Shown: piece by piece, positions 1 to 8,732 of the stretch
Layout: each line of letters opens with the position of its first letter
Numbering within the stretch: the stretch's first letter is position 1
Notes under the pieces: model-generated
Told to the model about the DNA's origin: nothing
Databases searched by the model: none
Seen by the model: the letters and a program-made list of their open reading frames with translations, nothing else
DNA from: a virus
Length of the DNA stretch: 64,000 nucleotides
Virus record (IMG/VR): IMGVR_UViG_3300013136_000003
Location: 1 to 64,000 of that record
Direction: 5' to 3' (one strand)
Program-made: the position numbers and the translations under genes

Positions 1-600
1 CAAGCGGGTCTTCAGGTTCTTCAGGTTCATCTGGAACAAGCGGGTCTTCAGGTTCTTCAGGTTCATCTGGAACAAGCGGGTCTTCAGGTTCATCTGGTAA
101 ATCTGGTTCTTCAGGTTCATCTGGAACAAGCGGGTCTTCAGGTTCTTCAGGTTCATCTGGTAAATCTGGTTCCTCAGGTTCATCTGGAACAAGCGGGTCT
201 TCAGGTTCATCAGGTTCATCTGGTAAATCTGGTTCCTCAGGTTCATCTGGAACAAGCGGGTCTTCAGGTAGTTCAGGATCATCAGGCAAATCAGGGTCCA
301 GCGGATCTTCCGGCACTTCTGGAAGCTCAGGTTCATCCGGTTCGTCAGGAAAAGCTGGTAGCTCTGGATCTTCCGGCACTTCTGGAAGCTCAGGTTCATC
401 CGGTTCGTCAGGAAAAGCTGGTAGCTCTGGATCTTCTGGCACTAGCGGTTCATCAGGTTCATCCGGTACTTCCGGTTCCAGCGGCTCAAGCGGTACTTCT
501 GGATCATCTGGCTCGTCTGGTTCGTCAGGCAAAGCTGGTAGCTCAGGATCTTCTGGTACTAGTGGCGCAGCGGGCTCAAGCGGTTCATCCGGTACGTCAG
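1..600. repeat. Tandem collagen-coding repeats
   Basis: Degenerate 9-base units of the type GGTTCATCT/GGAACAAGC are arranged in longer near-identical blocks of roughly 60 bases. Between about 300 and 600 the blocks change to a second variant with GGATCTTCCGGCACT, repeated almost exactly at about 300-360 and 360-430. The array should be prone to recombination and copy-number change, altering shaft length. Confidence 0.85.
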
Positions 601-1229
601 GAACCGACGGAAATGCAAATTTCACTACTGATACTGACCTTTATTACGACACTGCGACTGACACAATATACACTCCGAACCTTACGTTAACAAGCACCAG
701 TTTCTCTGCAACGAGCCTTCCTTCCGGCGGAACGTCAAACGAAGTTCTGGTCAAAGAATCTGACGGTACTATAAAAACAAAAACCGGAGCAGCAGGTTCC
801 TCAGGTTCCTCAGGAACGTCAGGTTCGTCTGGAACTTCTGGAGCAGCAGGATCTTCGGGCTCATCGGGTACATCAGGAACTTCTGGTGCAGATGGGGCAA
901 GCGGCGGACCAGTAGAAAGAACCTTTACTTGGGCTATAGTTAACCCAGCTGTTGCCACTGTGTTAGGACCAAGGCTCAACGGTAAATTCACTCCAACAAG
1001 GTGCGATACTTTCGTAGGTTCAAATACAAGTGTATCATTCAAGGTTCTGTACGGAACTGCACCAGGGTCATTCACAAACACGTCAGTCCAACCTACTACC
1101 GCTACCACTTCTGCTGGTACAGGTACCGTTAATGCAGTCGATATAGCTGCTGGCAACTGGTTGGTCGTTGAAATAACCGCTACGTCCGGAACTGCTGGAC
1201 AGCTTGTGGTAACCCTAGCCGGAACCTAA
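1..1229 (+). CDS. Collagen-like Ser/Thr-rich tail fibre, 3' part of the gene
   Basis: The frame (codons from base 3) is open at the window edge, so the start lies upstream. About 200 codons are Gly-X-Y triplets, chiefly GSS, GTS and GKS. A non-repeat insert follows (starting GTDGNANF), then a second collagen-like block and a C-terminal domain of about 110 residues from GGPVERTFTW to the stop, probably beta-rich. Phage fibres use such collagen-like stretches as trimeric shafts, so a tail fibre or adhesin is the likely role. Ser and Thr fill nearly all X and Y positions, giving a dense array of possible O-glycosylation sites; a TibC-like glycosyltransferase gene follows 0.9 kb downstream. The fibre role is inferred; the repeat is seen directly. 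Confidence 0.8.
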   Translation, partial: SGSSGSSGSSGTSGSSGSSGSSGTSGSSGSSGKSGSSGSSGTSGSSGSSGSSGKSGSSGSSGTSGSSGSSGSSGKSGSSGSSGTSGSSGSSGSSGKSGSSGSSGTSGSSGSSGSSGKAGSSGSSGTSGSSGSSGSSGKAGSSGSSGTSGSSGSSGTSGSSGSSGTSGSSGSSGSSGKAGSSGSSGTSGAAGSSGSSGTSGTDGNANFTTDTDLYYDTATDTIYTPNLTLTSTSFSATSLPSGGTSNEVLVKESDGTIKTKTGAAGSSGSSGTSGSSGTSGAAGSSGSSGTSGTSGADGASGGPVERTFTWAIVNPAVATVLGPRLNGKFTPTRCDTFVGSNTSVSFKVLYGTAPGSFTNTSVQPTTATTSAGTGTVNAVDIAAGNWLVVEITATSGTAGQLVVTLAGT

Positions 1230-1243
1230 AAATACGAAAATCG

Positions 1244-1978
1244 ATGGGAGCATTCGAAGGAACTCTAAAAACCCCAGGAACATCACAATACACCTTACCA
1301 TTTGGCTGCGTGCTTAAAGCTGTGCGTTGCTGGGCAGCTGGAGGTCGTGGAGCTGACATAACCTACCCTACCGGAACAAGAGGCGGAGGTGGAGGAGGTG
1401 GCGCTTACGCTGAACCCAACAGTTTAACTACGTATGACAATAAAATGTGGAACGCTAGGTTAACTGTCATAGTTGGAGCAGGAGGAAGCGACTTAGCTGT
1501 TAACGGCGGAGATTCGCTAGTAACTTTGGAATTAGCAGAAGACGGAGGATTTGGTACTCCCATAACGTTAGCTAGAGCTCAGGGAGGAAGAGGTGTTGCC
1601 AATAACTCAGCAACAGGTGGAGCTGGCGGAACCGTTACTACTGGCACTGGGTACACTGGAGGTAACGGTGCTAGCACTATTTCTACTTACGGTGGTGGTG
1701 GTGGCGGTGGAGCTGGCAGTATTGCAAACGGAGGAAATGCTTCTGCTAGAACAGGAGGAACTGCTGGAGCTGGAAGCGGCGGCCGTGGAGGTTACGGTAG
1801 CAACGTTTCTGGAGTTGCTGGTACAGCTGGAACAGCGTTTGGAGGCGGAGGCGGAGGAGGTTACCGTACAACGACAGGAAGTGTTTCAGGCGGAAACGGA
1901 ACAAACGGAGGCGTAACCATTTCCATTCAATGGCCGGACAACCTTGTCATGCACGTCATCAAGGACGAGGGAGTATAA
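1244..1978 (+). CDS. Glycine-rich tail-tip or adhesin-like protein
   Basis: A 244-residue protein with many glycine runs (GGGGGGG, GGAGG, GGGGGGY) between residues about 40 and 225, flanked by a short N-terminal domain and a C-terminal segment starting SIQWPDN. Glycine-rich proteins of this kind form polyglycine II bundles in distal fibre adhesins such as gp38 of T-even phages, and similar proteins accompany fibre genes in many phages. The gene follows the collagen-like fibre by 14 bases and ends before the glycosyltransferase, fitting a receptor-binding tip or fibre accessory protein. No sequence-specific adhesin motif is recognisable. Confidence 0.7.
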   Translation: MGAFEGTLKTPGTSQYTLPFGCVLKAVRCWAAGGRGADITYPTGTRGGGGGGGAYAEPNSLTTYDNKMWNARLTVIVGAGGSDLAVNGGDSLVTLELAEDGGFGTPITLARAQGGRGVANNSATGGAGGTVTTGTGYTGGNGASTISTYGGGGGGGAGSIANGGNASARTGGTAGAGSGGRGGYGSNVSGVAGTAGTAFGGGGGGGYRTTTGSVSGGNGTNGGVTISIQWPDNLVMHVIKDEGV

Positions 1979-2062
1979 ATCGGAAAAGAAAAATGATAGA
2001 AAATTAGGCGATGATAAAATCGATCCAATTTCTAACAAAACTCAGGTCAACATTTACAGTAT

Positions 2063-2081
2063 AAAAGGCAAAAGGCCTTTT
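2063..2081 (+). terminator. Weak hairpin before the glycosyltransferase
   Basis: AAAAGGC and GCCTTTT form a 7-bp stem around AAAAG, but only four T residues end the stem and the next start codon is 6 bases away. It may be a weak terminator or a translational hairpin. Confidence 0.35.
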
Positions 2082-2087
2082 CACTAA

Positions 2088-4433
2088 ATGTTCGATTACA
2101 AAGTAAGAGTAGCTACGTCCCTCGTAGGAACTACCGGTTACAATAATCACGCGCAATCTTTTTTCAGATCACTTTCAAAGTTCGTCCCGTTAGAGATACG
2201 CAACTTCACGATAGGCAGTTCGTGGAACGGGTATTCTGACGAACCTCACAACGGCGAACCGTACATGGACGATCAGATGAAGACTCTTCTGACCGAACAG
2301 ACTCTCTGGAACGATAAAAAGATGCTGGTTGATTACCCGATCTACACCAAGTACCCAAATCCAGGAAAGCCAGTCATCAACATCGTTCTTAACGAGACCA
2401 ACCATCATTACTTTTACCGCGATTACTTCGGTTACAACATAGCTTACAACGTTTGGGAATCAACTCTTCAACCGGATAATTTCTTTAAGAGATTGTTGGA
2501 ATTCGACGAAATGTGGGTTCCGTCAAAGTGGCAGAAAGAGTGCACAGTTAAACAAGGTTACCCAGAAGACAAGATATTCGTTATTCCTGAAGGGGTTGAT
2601 GTCGCTACCTTTTTTCCTGAAAAAGTCTATCACGGTCTAACAGCAAACCCAAAACGGTTCACGTTTGGAATTTTCGGTAGGTGGGATTACCGAAAATCGA
2701 CGAAGGAGATGATAGAAACCTTCCTAAAAACGTTCGATAAGAACGAGCCGGTCGACCTTATCGTGTCCATAGACAATCCTTTTTCTTCAGACGGAATGAC
2801 TTCAACCGAAGAAAGATTGACTAAGTACGGGCTTCTTGATAGTCGGATAAAGATCTTGCACTTTCCTTCTAGGGAAGATTACGTTCGACTGATGAAATCG
2901 GTCAACGTTTTTCTGTCGTGTTCTCGGTCAGAAGGTTGGAACCTTCCTCTCATAGAAGCGATGTCCTGCGGAACTCCGGCTATCTACTCAAACTGTTGCG
3001 CTCAGCTAGAATTTGCGGAAGGTAGAGGTTTACCTGTCGAAGTATTAGGAGAAAAACCCTCCAGAGAAAGCAGTTACAATCACTTTAACGAGACAGTCGG
3101 CAATTACTACGAGCCAGATTTTGATGATCTCGGAAAGGTCATGTGCGATGCATACGAGAATTACGAGTCTCACAAGAACCGAGCGATCGAAGAATCGAAA
3201 GAAATTCACCAACTCTTTAATTGGACAAAGGTTGCTAGGTTAGCCGCAGAACACTTAGAGAGCAGGAAAGAACACATAGAACAGGTTCTAAAGACCGAGA
3301 AGAATTTTCTCAAGATCAACTACCACTTCGTTGAAGGAGCAAACGTTGACATAGTTGGCGGCGAACCCAGCGAGTACTTAGTGGAGTTCACTGATCAGAA
3401 AACTGGAAACGTTCTCCACAAAGCTACGATAAACAATAACATGTGGACCAAGGCCTACCGACAGTATTTCGTCGATTGGCACGTAAAGATAACTGACACG
3501 AAAACTCAGGACGTTTTGTTAGACAGGTCAATCGACTTGGAAGGAAAGCGAGTTTACGTTGCTATCGAATCTGCTTCTCTCGGAGATACCTTGGCTTGGT
3601 TTCCGCCGGTAGAAGAATTTCGAAAGAAACACAAGTGCGAGATGCTGTGCTCGACTCATCACAACGAGTGGTTCGTAAAAAATTACCCGGAAATAAAGTT
3701 CATCACACCAGGAACAGCTGTTAACGATTTGCACGCGATGTACAAGATCGGTTGGTTCTACAAGGAAAATACTGAGACTAAACAAACCGTCATAAACTTG
3801 GACATGAACCCAAGCGATCCAAAACCTCAGCCTATGCAAAAAGCAGCTTTCGACATACTTGGATTACCTTACAAGGAAACTTTACCCATCTTAACTCTTC
3901 CAAAAAATGTCAAAAAGAAAAAGAAGATCGCGATAGCTTTGCATGCAACGTGTCAATCAAAGTACTGGAATAAAGCAAACGGTTGGCAGACTGTCGTAGA
4001 TTGGTGCAGAAAGAATGGGTACGATGTAGTTCTCCTGTCGAAGGAAGAGGATGGGTACATGGGAAACTCTCACCCAACCGGAATTAGACAGCTACCAGCT
4101 GGGCCCATAGAAAAAGTCATCAAGGAACTGATGGAAGCAAAAGCTTTCGTTGGAATAGGAAGCGGGTTGAGTTGGCTTTCTTGGGCAGTTGGAACTCCCA
4201 CCGTAATCGTGTCAGGTTTTTCTTATCCGTACACCGAAACTACTTTGAACACGTTTAGAGTTTTTACGCCTGAAGGAAAGTGTTCAGGCTGCTTTAATCG
4301 ACACCGGTTATCGCCAGATGATTGGTACTGGTGCCCGGAGCACAAAGCAACTGAGAGACAGTTCGAATGCACAAGATCTATAACGCCGGAAATGGTCATT
4401 GAAGAATTGAAGAAAGCTCTGAAGATCGTATAG
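2088..4433 (+). CDS. Two-domain glycosyltransferase: GT4-type plus TibC-like heptosyltransferase
   Basis: The 781-residue protein joins two transferases. Residues about 1-400 look like GT4: VIPEGVD, FGIFGRWDYRKS, and the sugar-nucleotide loop SRSEGWNLPLIEAMSCGTPA. Residues about 480-781 resemble autotransporter heptosyltransferases of the TibC/Aah group, with IGSGLSWLSWAVGTP, SGFSYPYTE and four cysteines (about 732, 735, 749, 761) in the CSGC...WYWCPEH...FECT pattern that binds iron in TibC. TibC enzymes O-glycosylate serines of repetitive surface adhesins. The gene lies directly behind a Ser/Thr-rich collagen-like fibre, so fibre glycosylation is the leading inference. An alternative is modification of host surface glycans. 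Confidence 0.85.
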   Translation: MFDYKVRVATSLVGTTGYNNHAQSFFRSLSKFVPLEIRNFTIGSSWNGYSDEPHNGEPYMDDQMKTLLTEQTLWNDKKMLVDYPIYTKYPNPGKPVINIVLNETNHHYFYRDYFGYNIAYNVWESTLQPDNFFKRLLEFDEMWVPSKWQKECTVKQGYPEDKIFVIPEGVDVATFFPEKVYHGLTANPKRFTFGIFGRWDYRKSTKEMIETFLKTFDKNEPVDLIVSIDNPFSSDGMTSTEERLTKYGLLDSRIKILHFPSREDYVRLMKSVNVFLSCSRSEGWNLPLIEAMSCGTPAIYSNCCAQLEFAEGRGLPVEVLGEKPSRESSYNHFNETVGNYYEPDFDDLGKVMCDAYENYESHKNRAIEESKEIHQLFNWTKVARLAAEHLESRKEHIEQVLKTEKNFLKINYHFVEGANVDIVGGEPSEYLVEFTDQKTGNVLHKATINNNMWTKAYRQYFVDWHVKITDTKTQDVLLDRSIDLEGKRVYVAIESASLGDTLAWFPPVEEFRKKHKCEMLCSTHHNEWFVKNYPEIKFITPGTAVNDLHAMYKIGWFYKENTETKQTVINLDMNPSDPKPQPMQKAAFDILGLPYKETLPILTLPKNVKKKKKIAIALHATCQSKYWNKANGWQTVVDWCRKNGYDVVLLSKEEDGYMGNSHPTGIRQLPAGPIEKVIKELMEAKAFVGIGSGLSWLSWAVGTPTVIVSGFSYPYTETTLNTFRVFTPEGKCSGCFNRHRLSPDDWYWCPEHKATERQFECTRSITPEMVIEELKKALKIV

Positions 4434-4443
4434 ATAATTCAGT

Positions 4444-5058
4444 ATGATACTCAATGCTAGACAAAACGGTTTTCTCGTAAATCTCCCACAGGATTTTTTC
4501 AACAAGGAGATAGATCAGAAGTACGAAAAGTACTACAAAAACCTACTGGTTCCGTACAGATCTCTGTCTGACTTCATGGCATCCACCATACAGACGATAG
4601 ACATTCCTGGGTTCAACAGCACCTTACCGTTTCAGATGGAAACGTTAGGAAAGAAAAGAGAAGCTCAGAGCGCAGTTCCGATCGCTGAGCAGTTCAACCG
4701 CGACATAAAGATCTCGTTCAAGCTAACTGACGGTTGGCTTAGTTACTGGATATTTTTGGACAACATGCTGAACTACTTGGATTTTTCCAACATTGCTGAA
4801 AGTAACACTCAAAATTCGTTAGGCCGAGCATTTTCAGCGCAACCTGTTCCAAATGCTAACCACCCATTCTTTCACCCAATTAGGCTGACCATACTGAACA
4901 ACGAAGGTTATGCTTTAGTGTCAATTGTTTTCAACCGACCGATGATCACCGGTCTCACGAACTTTCAGCTATCTTACGCTTCGGTAAAGAGCGAGTTCAA
5001 AACTTTCACAGTTACGTTTAGGTATTACAACTTCGATCTCGAACCGGAATTCGATTAA
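4444..5058 (+). CDS. Tail tube protein-like (T4 gp19 type)
   Basis: A 204-residue protein with the order expected of myovirus tail tubes: an N-terminal extension, an IDIPGF motif, KISFKLTDGWLSYW, IRLTILNNEG with a following IVFNRP strand, and a C-terminal FKTFTVTFRYYNF strand typical of tube and tube-initiator folds. It would polymerise inside the contractile sheath. It sits 10 bases after the glycosyltransferase and converges on the gp15-like gene with a 4-base overlap. A tube-initiator (gp54-like) protein is the main alternative. Confidence 0.6.
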   Translation: MILNARQNGFLVNLPQDFFNKEIDQKYEKYYKNLLVPYRSLSDFMASTIQTIDIPGFNSTLPFQMETLGKKREAQSAVPIAEQFNRDIKISFKLTDGWLSYWIFLDNMLNYLDFSNIAESNTQNSLGRAFSAQPVPNANHPFFHPIRLTILNNEGYALVSIVFNRPMITGLTNFQLSYASVKSEFKTFTVTFRYYNFDLEPEFD

Positions 5059-5819
5059 GATTCAGGTTGAGTAGGCAGATCGTTCTGATCTATCCAAGTG
5101 TTGTCCATCAAGTTTTCGTCCTGATCTAGAAACCTGAGGTTAATTCTTTCCCTGGTGTTGGAACTTCTTCTCTTAGACGAGGATTCGAAGCTCGGGAAGT
5201 ACGTTTCAACTTCCACCGACGTAGTCATGTGCAACTTATTGTTGTCTGCATACGTGAAGGAGTACTTCTTATCGATCTTTTCATTCTCCGAAAAATGAAA
5301 CTGCGCTGGAATTCTTATGCCTTTGTACCTGAAATAAACTACTCGGTTAGAATAAGTTAGATCTAGAATAGTTTCAGCTATCTTGAACGCTTGGTTTATG
5401 CTGGCAGTTATCACTTTTATGTCAAACGTGACGGTCATCGGCAAGGAATAGAGCTGAGCTGAGTACCCGGTTAGAATATTTTCTCCATTACTGTTCTTTT
5501 CGGTCTCTGTGTATTGCCCACGAATAAACCGGTTAGTGATGTCTCCGCTTTTTATCTGAAATGTGTTTAACGTGACTATCCCTCTCGGGATCATGTCATA
5601 CGTTCCTTCCGATACCGGAATTCGGCAGTTGTCAGGTAAGCCGATGTAGAAATCCTTTAGAAAGCCTTCGTCCGTTCCGTAATTGTACATAAAAGGAACT
5701 GTGTACGTTTCATCAGCGTCGTTTCTGGAGACGGTTATGGTCATAACGCTGTTGAGAAGGTCTAGCAAAGAAATCGTTAGGTTTCGAAGAAAGATGTTAT
5801 CTGTGTTCAGTGTCTTCAT
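5055..5819 (-). CDS. Tail terminator / sheath stabiliser, T4 gp15-like
   Basis: A 254-residue protein with the layout of T4 gp15, which caps the tail tube and sheath for joining to the neck: an N-terminal helix (FLRNLTISLLDLLNSV), the TITVSRND..YTVPFMY segment matching gp15 'IQIKRQ..IRVPITY', a conserved IPRGIVTLNTFQI strand, and YSLPMTVTFDIKVITASINQAFKIAETIL matching the gp15 'MIYELSIFTR...QIVEQIL' region. A C-terminal acidic tail follows. Its late-type box lies only 4 bases before the ATG, so the mRNA may be nearly leaderless or a more distal start may be used. Family assignment is by eye. Confidence 0.7.
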   Translation of the reverse strand: MKTLNTDNIFLRNLTISLLDLLNSVMTITVSRNDADETYTVPFMYNYGTDEGFLKDFYIGLPDNCRIPVSEGTYDMIPRGIVTLNTFQIKSGDITNRFIRGQYTETEKNSNGENILTGYSAQLYSLPMTVTFDIKVITASINQAFKIAETILDLTYSNRVVYFRYKGIRIPAQFHFSENEKIDKKYSFTYADNNKLHMTTSVEVETYFPSFESSSKRRSSNTRERINLRFLDQDENLMDNTWIDQNDLPTQPES

Positions 5820-5823
5820 ACCT

Positions 5824-5831
5824 TTATTTAT
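5824..5831 (-). promoter_or_regulatory. Late-type promoter box ATAAATAA
   Basis: ATAAATAA on the minus strand, 4 bases before the gp15-like start codon. It matches the T4 late box TATAAATA in 7 of 8 positions when aligned by one base. Confidence 0.5.
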
Positions 5832-6444
5832 TCATAGTGCGCCCAGTTATCCAACCGTCAGGGATAGTTGAATTTGCAGCTAATTTTTTATTAGCCTGGC
5901 CGTTTGTTATCCACTTTGTGCCGAACTGAGAATTTTCAGAACCGAATCCCTTTCCTTTACGAGAATCGCTCATCTTCTTCTTTGTTTCTTCTCGGTGCTT
6001 TCGACCTATCCAATTTAATGAATGCCATTTACCTGAAGCTAACATTTTTCGGTTGGTTTCTTTCATTTTTTCGCTAGCCTTCCTTGATTTCTCAGGATTA
6101 GTAGTTCGACCGCCAGCCGACGAACACTTGAGCTGATGTTCTTTAGAACAAAATCCGCCTTCTCCTCCTAATTGCAAATTCATGCACCTTGGATCCAGTA
6201 AAACTGTTTCATTTATCAATTCGCGTTCTCTATTTCTTAGTTCTTCGCGAGTTTCGAAAAACTCTAACACTTCCTTTGTGTGATTTTGTTTTCCGTGCTT
6301 TTTAATAGAGTATCGAATGCGCTTGCCGCTTCCAAAATATCCATCTTCCATATTATCGGTTGCGTGCATCCCAATATAGTAACGGCCAGTTACATTGCAG
6401 GAGATTGTATAAATGTAATGGAATTTGTGTTCTCTTCTAGGCAT
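5824..6444 (-). CDS. GIY-YIG homing endonuclease (Seg-like) with NUMOD3 repeats
   Basis: A 206-residue protein beginning with a GIY-YIG domain (HYIYTISCNVTGRYYIGMHA) and continuing through ELRNRERELI to a basic region with NUMOD3-like DNA-binding repeats (GRKHREETKKKMS, SRKGKGFGSEN). Seg-type enzymes are free-standing mobile genes that cut related genomes and spread by repair. It is wedged between the gp15-like gene and the tmRNA. Its codon use is more AT-rich than its neighbours, a sign of separate origin. It has its own late-type box, as T4 homing endonucleases do. Confidence 0.85.
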   Translation of the reverse strand: MPRREHKFHYIYTISCNVTGRYYIGMHATDNMEDGYFGSGKRIRYSIKKHGKQNHTKEVLEFFETREELRNRERELINETVLLDPRCMNLQLGGEGGFCSKEHQLKCSSAGGRTTNPEKSRKASEKMKETNRKMLASGKWHSLNWIGRKHREETKKKMSDSRKGKGFGSENSQFGTKWITNGQANKKLAANSTIPDGWITGRTMNK

Positions 6445-6467
6445 AAAAAAGTACCTCAGTTTTAGAG

Positions 6468-6475
6468 TTATTTAT
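6468..6475 (-). promoter_or_regulatory. Late-type promoter box for the homing endonuclease
   Basis: ATAAATAA (context AGATAAATAAC) on the minus strand, 23 bases before the endonuclease ATG and just downstream of the tmRNA 3' end. Confidence 0.5.
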
Positions 6476-6504
6476 CTATCACTGAGGTACAATTTGTGCC
6501 GGGG

Positions 6505-6948
6505 TGGAGGTGGTGGGATTCGAACCCGCGTCCGCCAAATAATGCGAGAAGCTCTCATTCACATGCTTAGTTCATTTTTCTAAACGAACAAAATTTGTGT
6601 CTTTCTTTTTTGGACTGACTTAAGACTCAGTCAGCGAACCTACCGCTAGAGACGATCTCAATGGGTATTGGATTTCTCCTCAAGGTTCCTCGCGGTTTCG
6701 TGAGCGGTACTACGAACCTTTTTTCCCGCATGCGCACATTTGGTCGTATGGAATTGGGCAAGTGCGGCCCAATGATTAAGCAACCAGTGCTAGGTCCTCA
6801 ACCTGCTCAGCAACGCCGATTGTCTCGTCATTGATGAGGCTCCAGATAGAAGTGTTGCCACTTACCGTTTGATACGAGTTAACGAGTTAGGATCTTCCTC
6901 GGCATGCAAGCTTAACCCATGTATTCACGTCAATAGCCTGTCACCCCC
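6505..6948 (-). ncRNA. ssrA: Transfer-messenger RNA (tmRNA)
   Basis: On the minus strand the 5' end GGGGGTGA pairs with 3' CACCTCC to give a 7-bp acceptor stem containing the G3-U70 wobble used by alanyl-tRNA synthetase. The 3' part has GGGTTCGAATCCC (T arm); the 5' part has the tmRNA-like GACAGGCTATTGACGTG. The tag frame begins after GGTAAGT at GGC (6859) and ends TAA (6778-6776): 27 codons, starting GNTSIW and ending EDLALVA. CCA is not encoded (ACCC follows the stem), so 3' maturation would be needed. tmRNA with SmpB rescues stalled ribosomes and tags their products for proteolysis. It is one-piece, not permuted. Confidence 0.92.
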
Positions 6949-6959
6949 ATGAGTTAGTT

Positions 6960-6985
6960 TATTATTGTACTAACGTTATCTATAA
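6960..6985 (-). promoter_or_regulatory. Candidate promoter of the tmRNA
   Basis: The minus strand reads GTTAGTACAATAATAAA just upstream of the mature 5' end. The GTTAGTAnnATA shape recurs before the DNA ligase gene and, in looser form, before other genes. The gap of about 14 bases from TACAATA to the mature 5' end suggests that a leader is trimmed. Confidence 0.4.
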
Positions 6986-7017
6986 AAGGTCCACGTGTGA
7001 GCCTCGTTAACTCACGG

Positions 7018-7025
7018 ATAAATAA
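7018..7025 (+). promoter_or_regulatory. Late-type promoter box ATAAATAA
   Basis: GGATAAATAAAG, 21 bases before the ATG of the baseplate wedge gene; no other gene start is near. Confidence 0.6.
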
Positions 7026-7046
7026 AGAAAAAGAAGTACCTCATAG

Positions 7047-8732
7047 ATGGCCACGATTACAAGTCAAAATACCTCTCTACGGCTTTTTACCAGCTTAAAG
7101 ATCAGGATCTCTGACATACTCGGAGAAACGATAACCTACTTGCAGGAAACATTTAAGCAGAGTAGAGCCATTTTTACGGCAGCTTCTCCGTTCGGCCAGC
7201 TCCTGATAGTTTTTGAAAACTTGAGCCAGCTGATATTCTACTACATTGAGGATTCCATCACCGAACTAAACATCTACGAAGCGTCCCGGCCATCATCGAT
7301 ATACAGTTTAGCCTCGTTAGCGGGCCACAATCCTAGTCGAGCAATCGGAGCAACCGCGCAAGTTAGGTTACTGAGAAAACCGGGAATAATTCCAACGTCA
7401 AACAAAGCGATACTTAACAATCTCTTTAGGCTGACTTGCTCGAACAATGGGTTGACTTACGTGATGGAACTTCCGCAGGACGAAGTTCGTTTGAACTTAA
7501 CCGGCGCAGAAACAATGGCAGTTTTCAGCTTACGGCAAGGTCAGATCGAGAGTCAGACCGTTACAGCAAAAGGAAAACCGCTAGACAGTTTCAGCATAGG
7601 TTACCCTAACAACTATTACATCGATCAGTTCATGGTAAACGTTTACGTTAACGGAGAGCAGTGGACCAAGTACGATTCTCTTCTCGATATACCAAGGAAC
7701 GCTAAGGGCTTTTTCACAAAGACTGGCATAACTAATGGACTCGACATTTACTTCGGAAACGGTTCTTTCGGAAAGATTCCGGACGTTGGTAGCGAGATCG
7801 TTGTCGAGTACTTAGTTTCAGAAGGATCCAACGGAAACATAAGAGTCGACGATGCTCGGCAGGTTCAGTTTACTTTCTCAGAAAACGCTTTTTCTCCGAT
7901 AGGAGAGGAACTCAACCTTAACGAGTACTTTGACATTGCTACAATAAGCCCACCGAGCTTCGGAGTTGACCCAGAAGACATCGAACTCACCAGGTTGATA
8001 GCTCCTAAACAATCGAAAAATTTTGCGCTGGTGAATCCAGACAATTACGAGGTCCTGCTTCACAAGATGCAGATGTTTTCGACGGTTAGAGTATTTCTAA
8101 ACGAAGCGAATCCTCGAATGATAAACCTGTTTCTCATACCTGACGTAACTCAACTGTTCAAAACCAGCGCAGATTACTTCAAGTTAGGTTTGGACAGGTT
8201 CATCCTGACTCCTTTTCAGAAAAACGAACTAGTAAAGTACATAGAGAAGTCCGGAACCAAGTTGGTGTCTACCGACATTGCCCTTCTCGACCCAATTCTA
8301 ACAAAATACGTTCTGAACATCAGCGTCATTGGTTTCGACGATGTTGAGAATGACGTGATAAAGACCGACATAACGGACGCGATAGGAAATTACTTCATAA
8401 AACTATCCCGAAACGATAGGGTGCCTAAAAGCGACCTAATCACCGTGGTAGAATCAGTTAATGGCGTTGACTCAGTAAGCATTTCCATCGTGTCAGAACT
8501 AAACGAATTAGCGTTCATTTCCGACCCTAACCGTGATCCTTCCAGCTTGGTAGGACTCGACGAGTTCAACGACATAGTCATGAAGATCGACGAGTTCCCA
8601 GTCATAAGAGGTGGGTGGATCGATAGGTATGGAAACAATTACGCTGAGGGGATTTCTGACACTGCTTTGGGTGCTGTGAACATTGAGATAAAAGCTCAAA
8701 AAGCTACTCGCAAAAAATTGACTCTACTATGA
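7047..8732 (+). CDS. Baseplate wedge protein, T4 gp6-like
   Basis: A 561-residue protein (T4 gp6 is about 660). The N-terminal part reads PFGQLLIVFENLSQLIFYYIEDSITELNI in two helices, followed by SRPSSIYSLASLAGHNPSRAIGA, the signature that starts the gp6 / gpJ wedge fold. The body is beta-rich, and the C-terminal part (about 400-520) has the VVESVNGVDSVSISI motif of baseplate J-like proteins. gp6 forms the inner iris of the baseplate around the hub. It is the first gene of a tight plus-strand run (gp6-like, unknown, small and large terminase) with 1-4 base overlaps. Confidence 0.8.
   Translation: MATITSQNTSLRLFTSLKIRISDILGETITYLQETFKQSRAIFTAASPFGQLLIVFENLSQLIFYYIEDSITELNIYEASRPSSIYSLASLAGHNPSRAIGATAQVRLLRKPGIIPTSNKAILNNLFRLTCSNNGLTYVMELPQDEVRLNLTGAETMAVFSLRQGQIESQTVTAKGKPLDSFSIGYPNNYYIDQFMVNVYVNGEQWTKYDSLLDIPRNAKGFFTKTGITNGLDIYFGNGSFGKIPDVGSEIVVEYLVSEGSNGNIRVDDARQVQFTFSENAFSPIGEELNLNEYFDIATISPPSFGVDPEDIELTRLIAPKQSKNFALVNPDNYEVLLHKMQMFSTVRVFLNEANPRMINLFLIPDVTQLFKTSADYFKLGLDRFILTPFQKNELVKYIEKSGTKLVSTDIALLDPILTKYVLNISVIGFDDVENDVIKTDITDAIGNYFIKLSRNDRVPKSDLITVVESVNGVDSVSISIVSELNELAFISDPNRDPSSLVGLDEFNDIVMKIDEFPVIRGGWIDRYGNNYAEGISDTALGAVNIEIKAQKATRKKLTLL

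Noticed and set aside
1-600. Possible CRISPR array
   Set aside because: The repeats are in-frame collagen codons with no unique spacers of constant length and continue one open frame.
644-1156. Minus-strand reading frame of 170 codons under the fibre gene
   Set aside because: Pro/Val/Glu-rich antisense shadow of the collagen-like gene with no promoter; coding evidence is on the plus strand.
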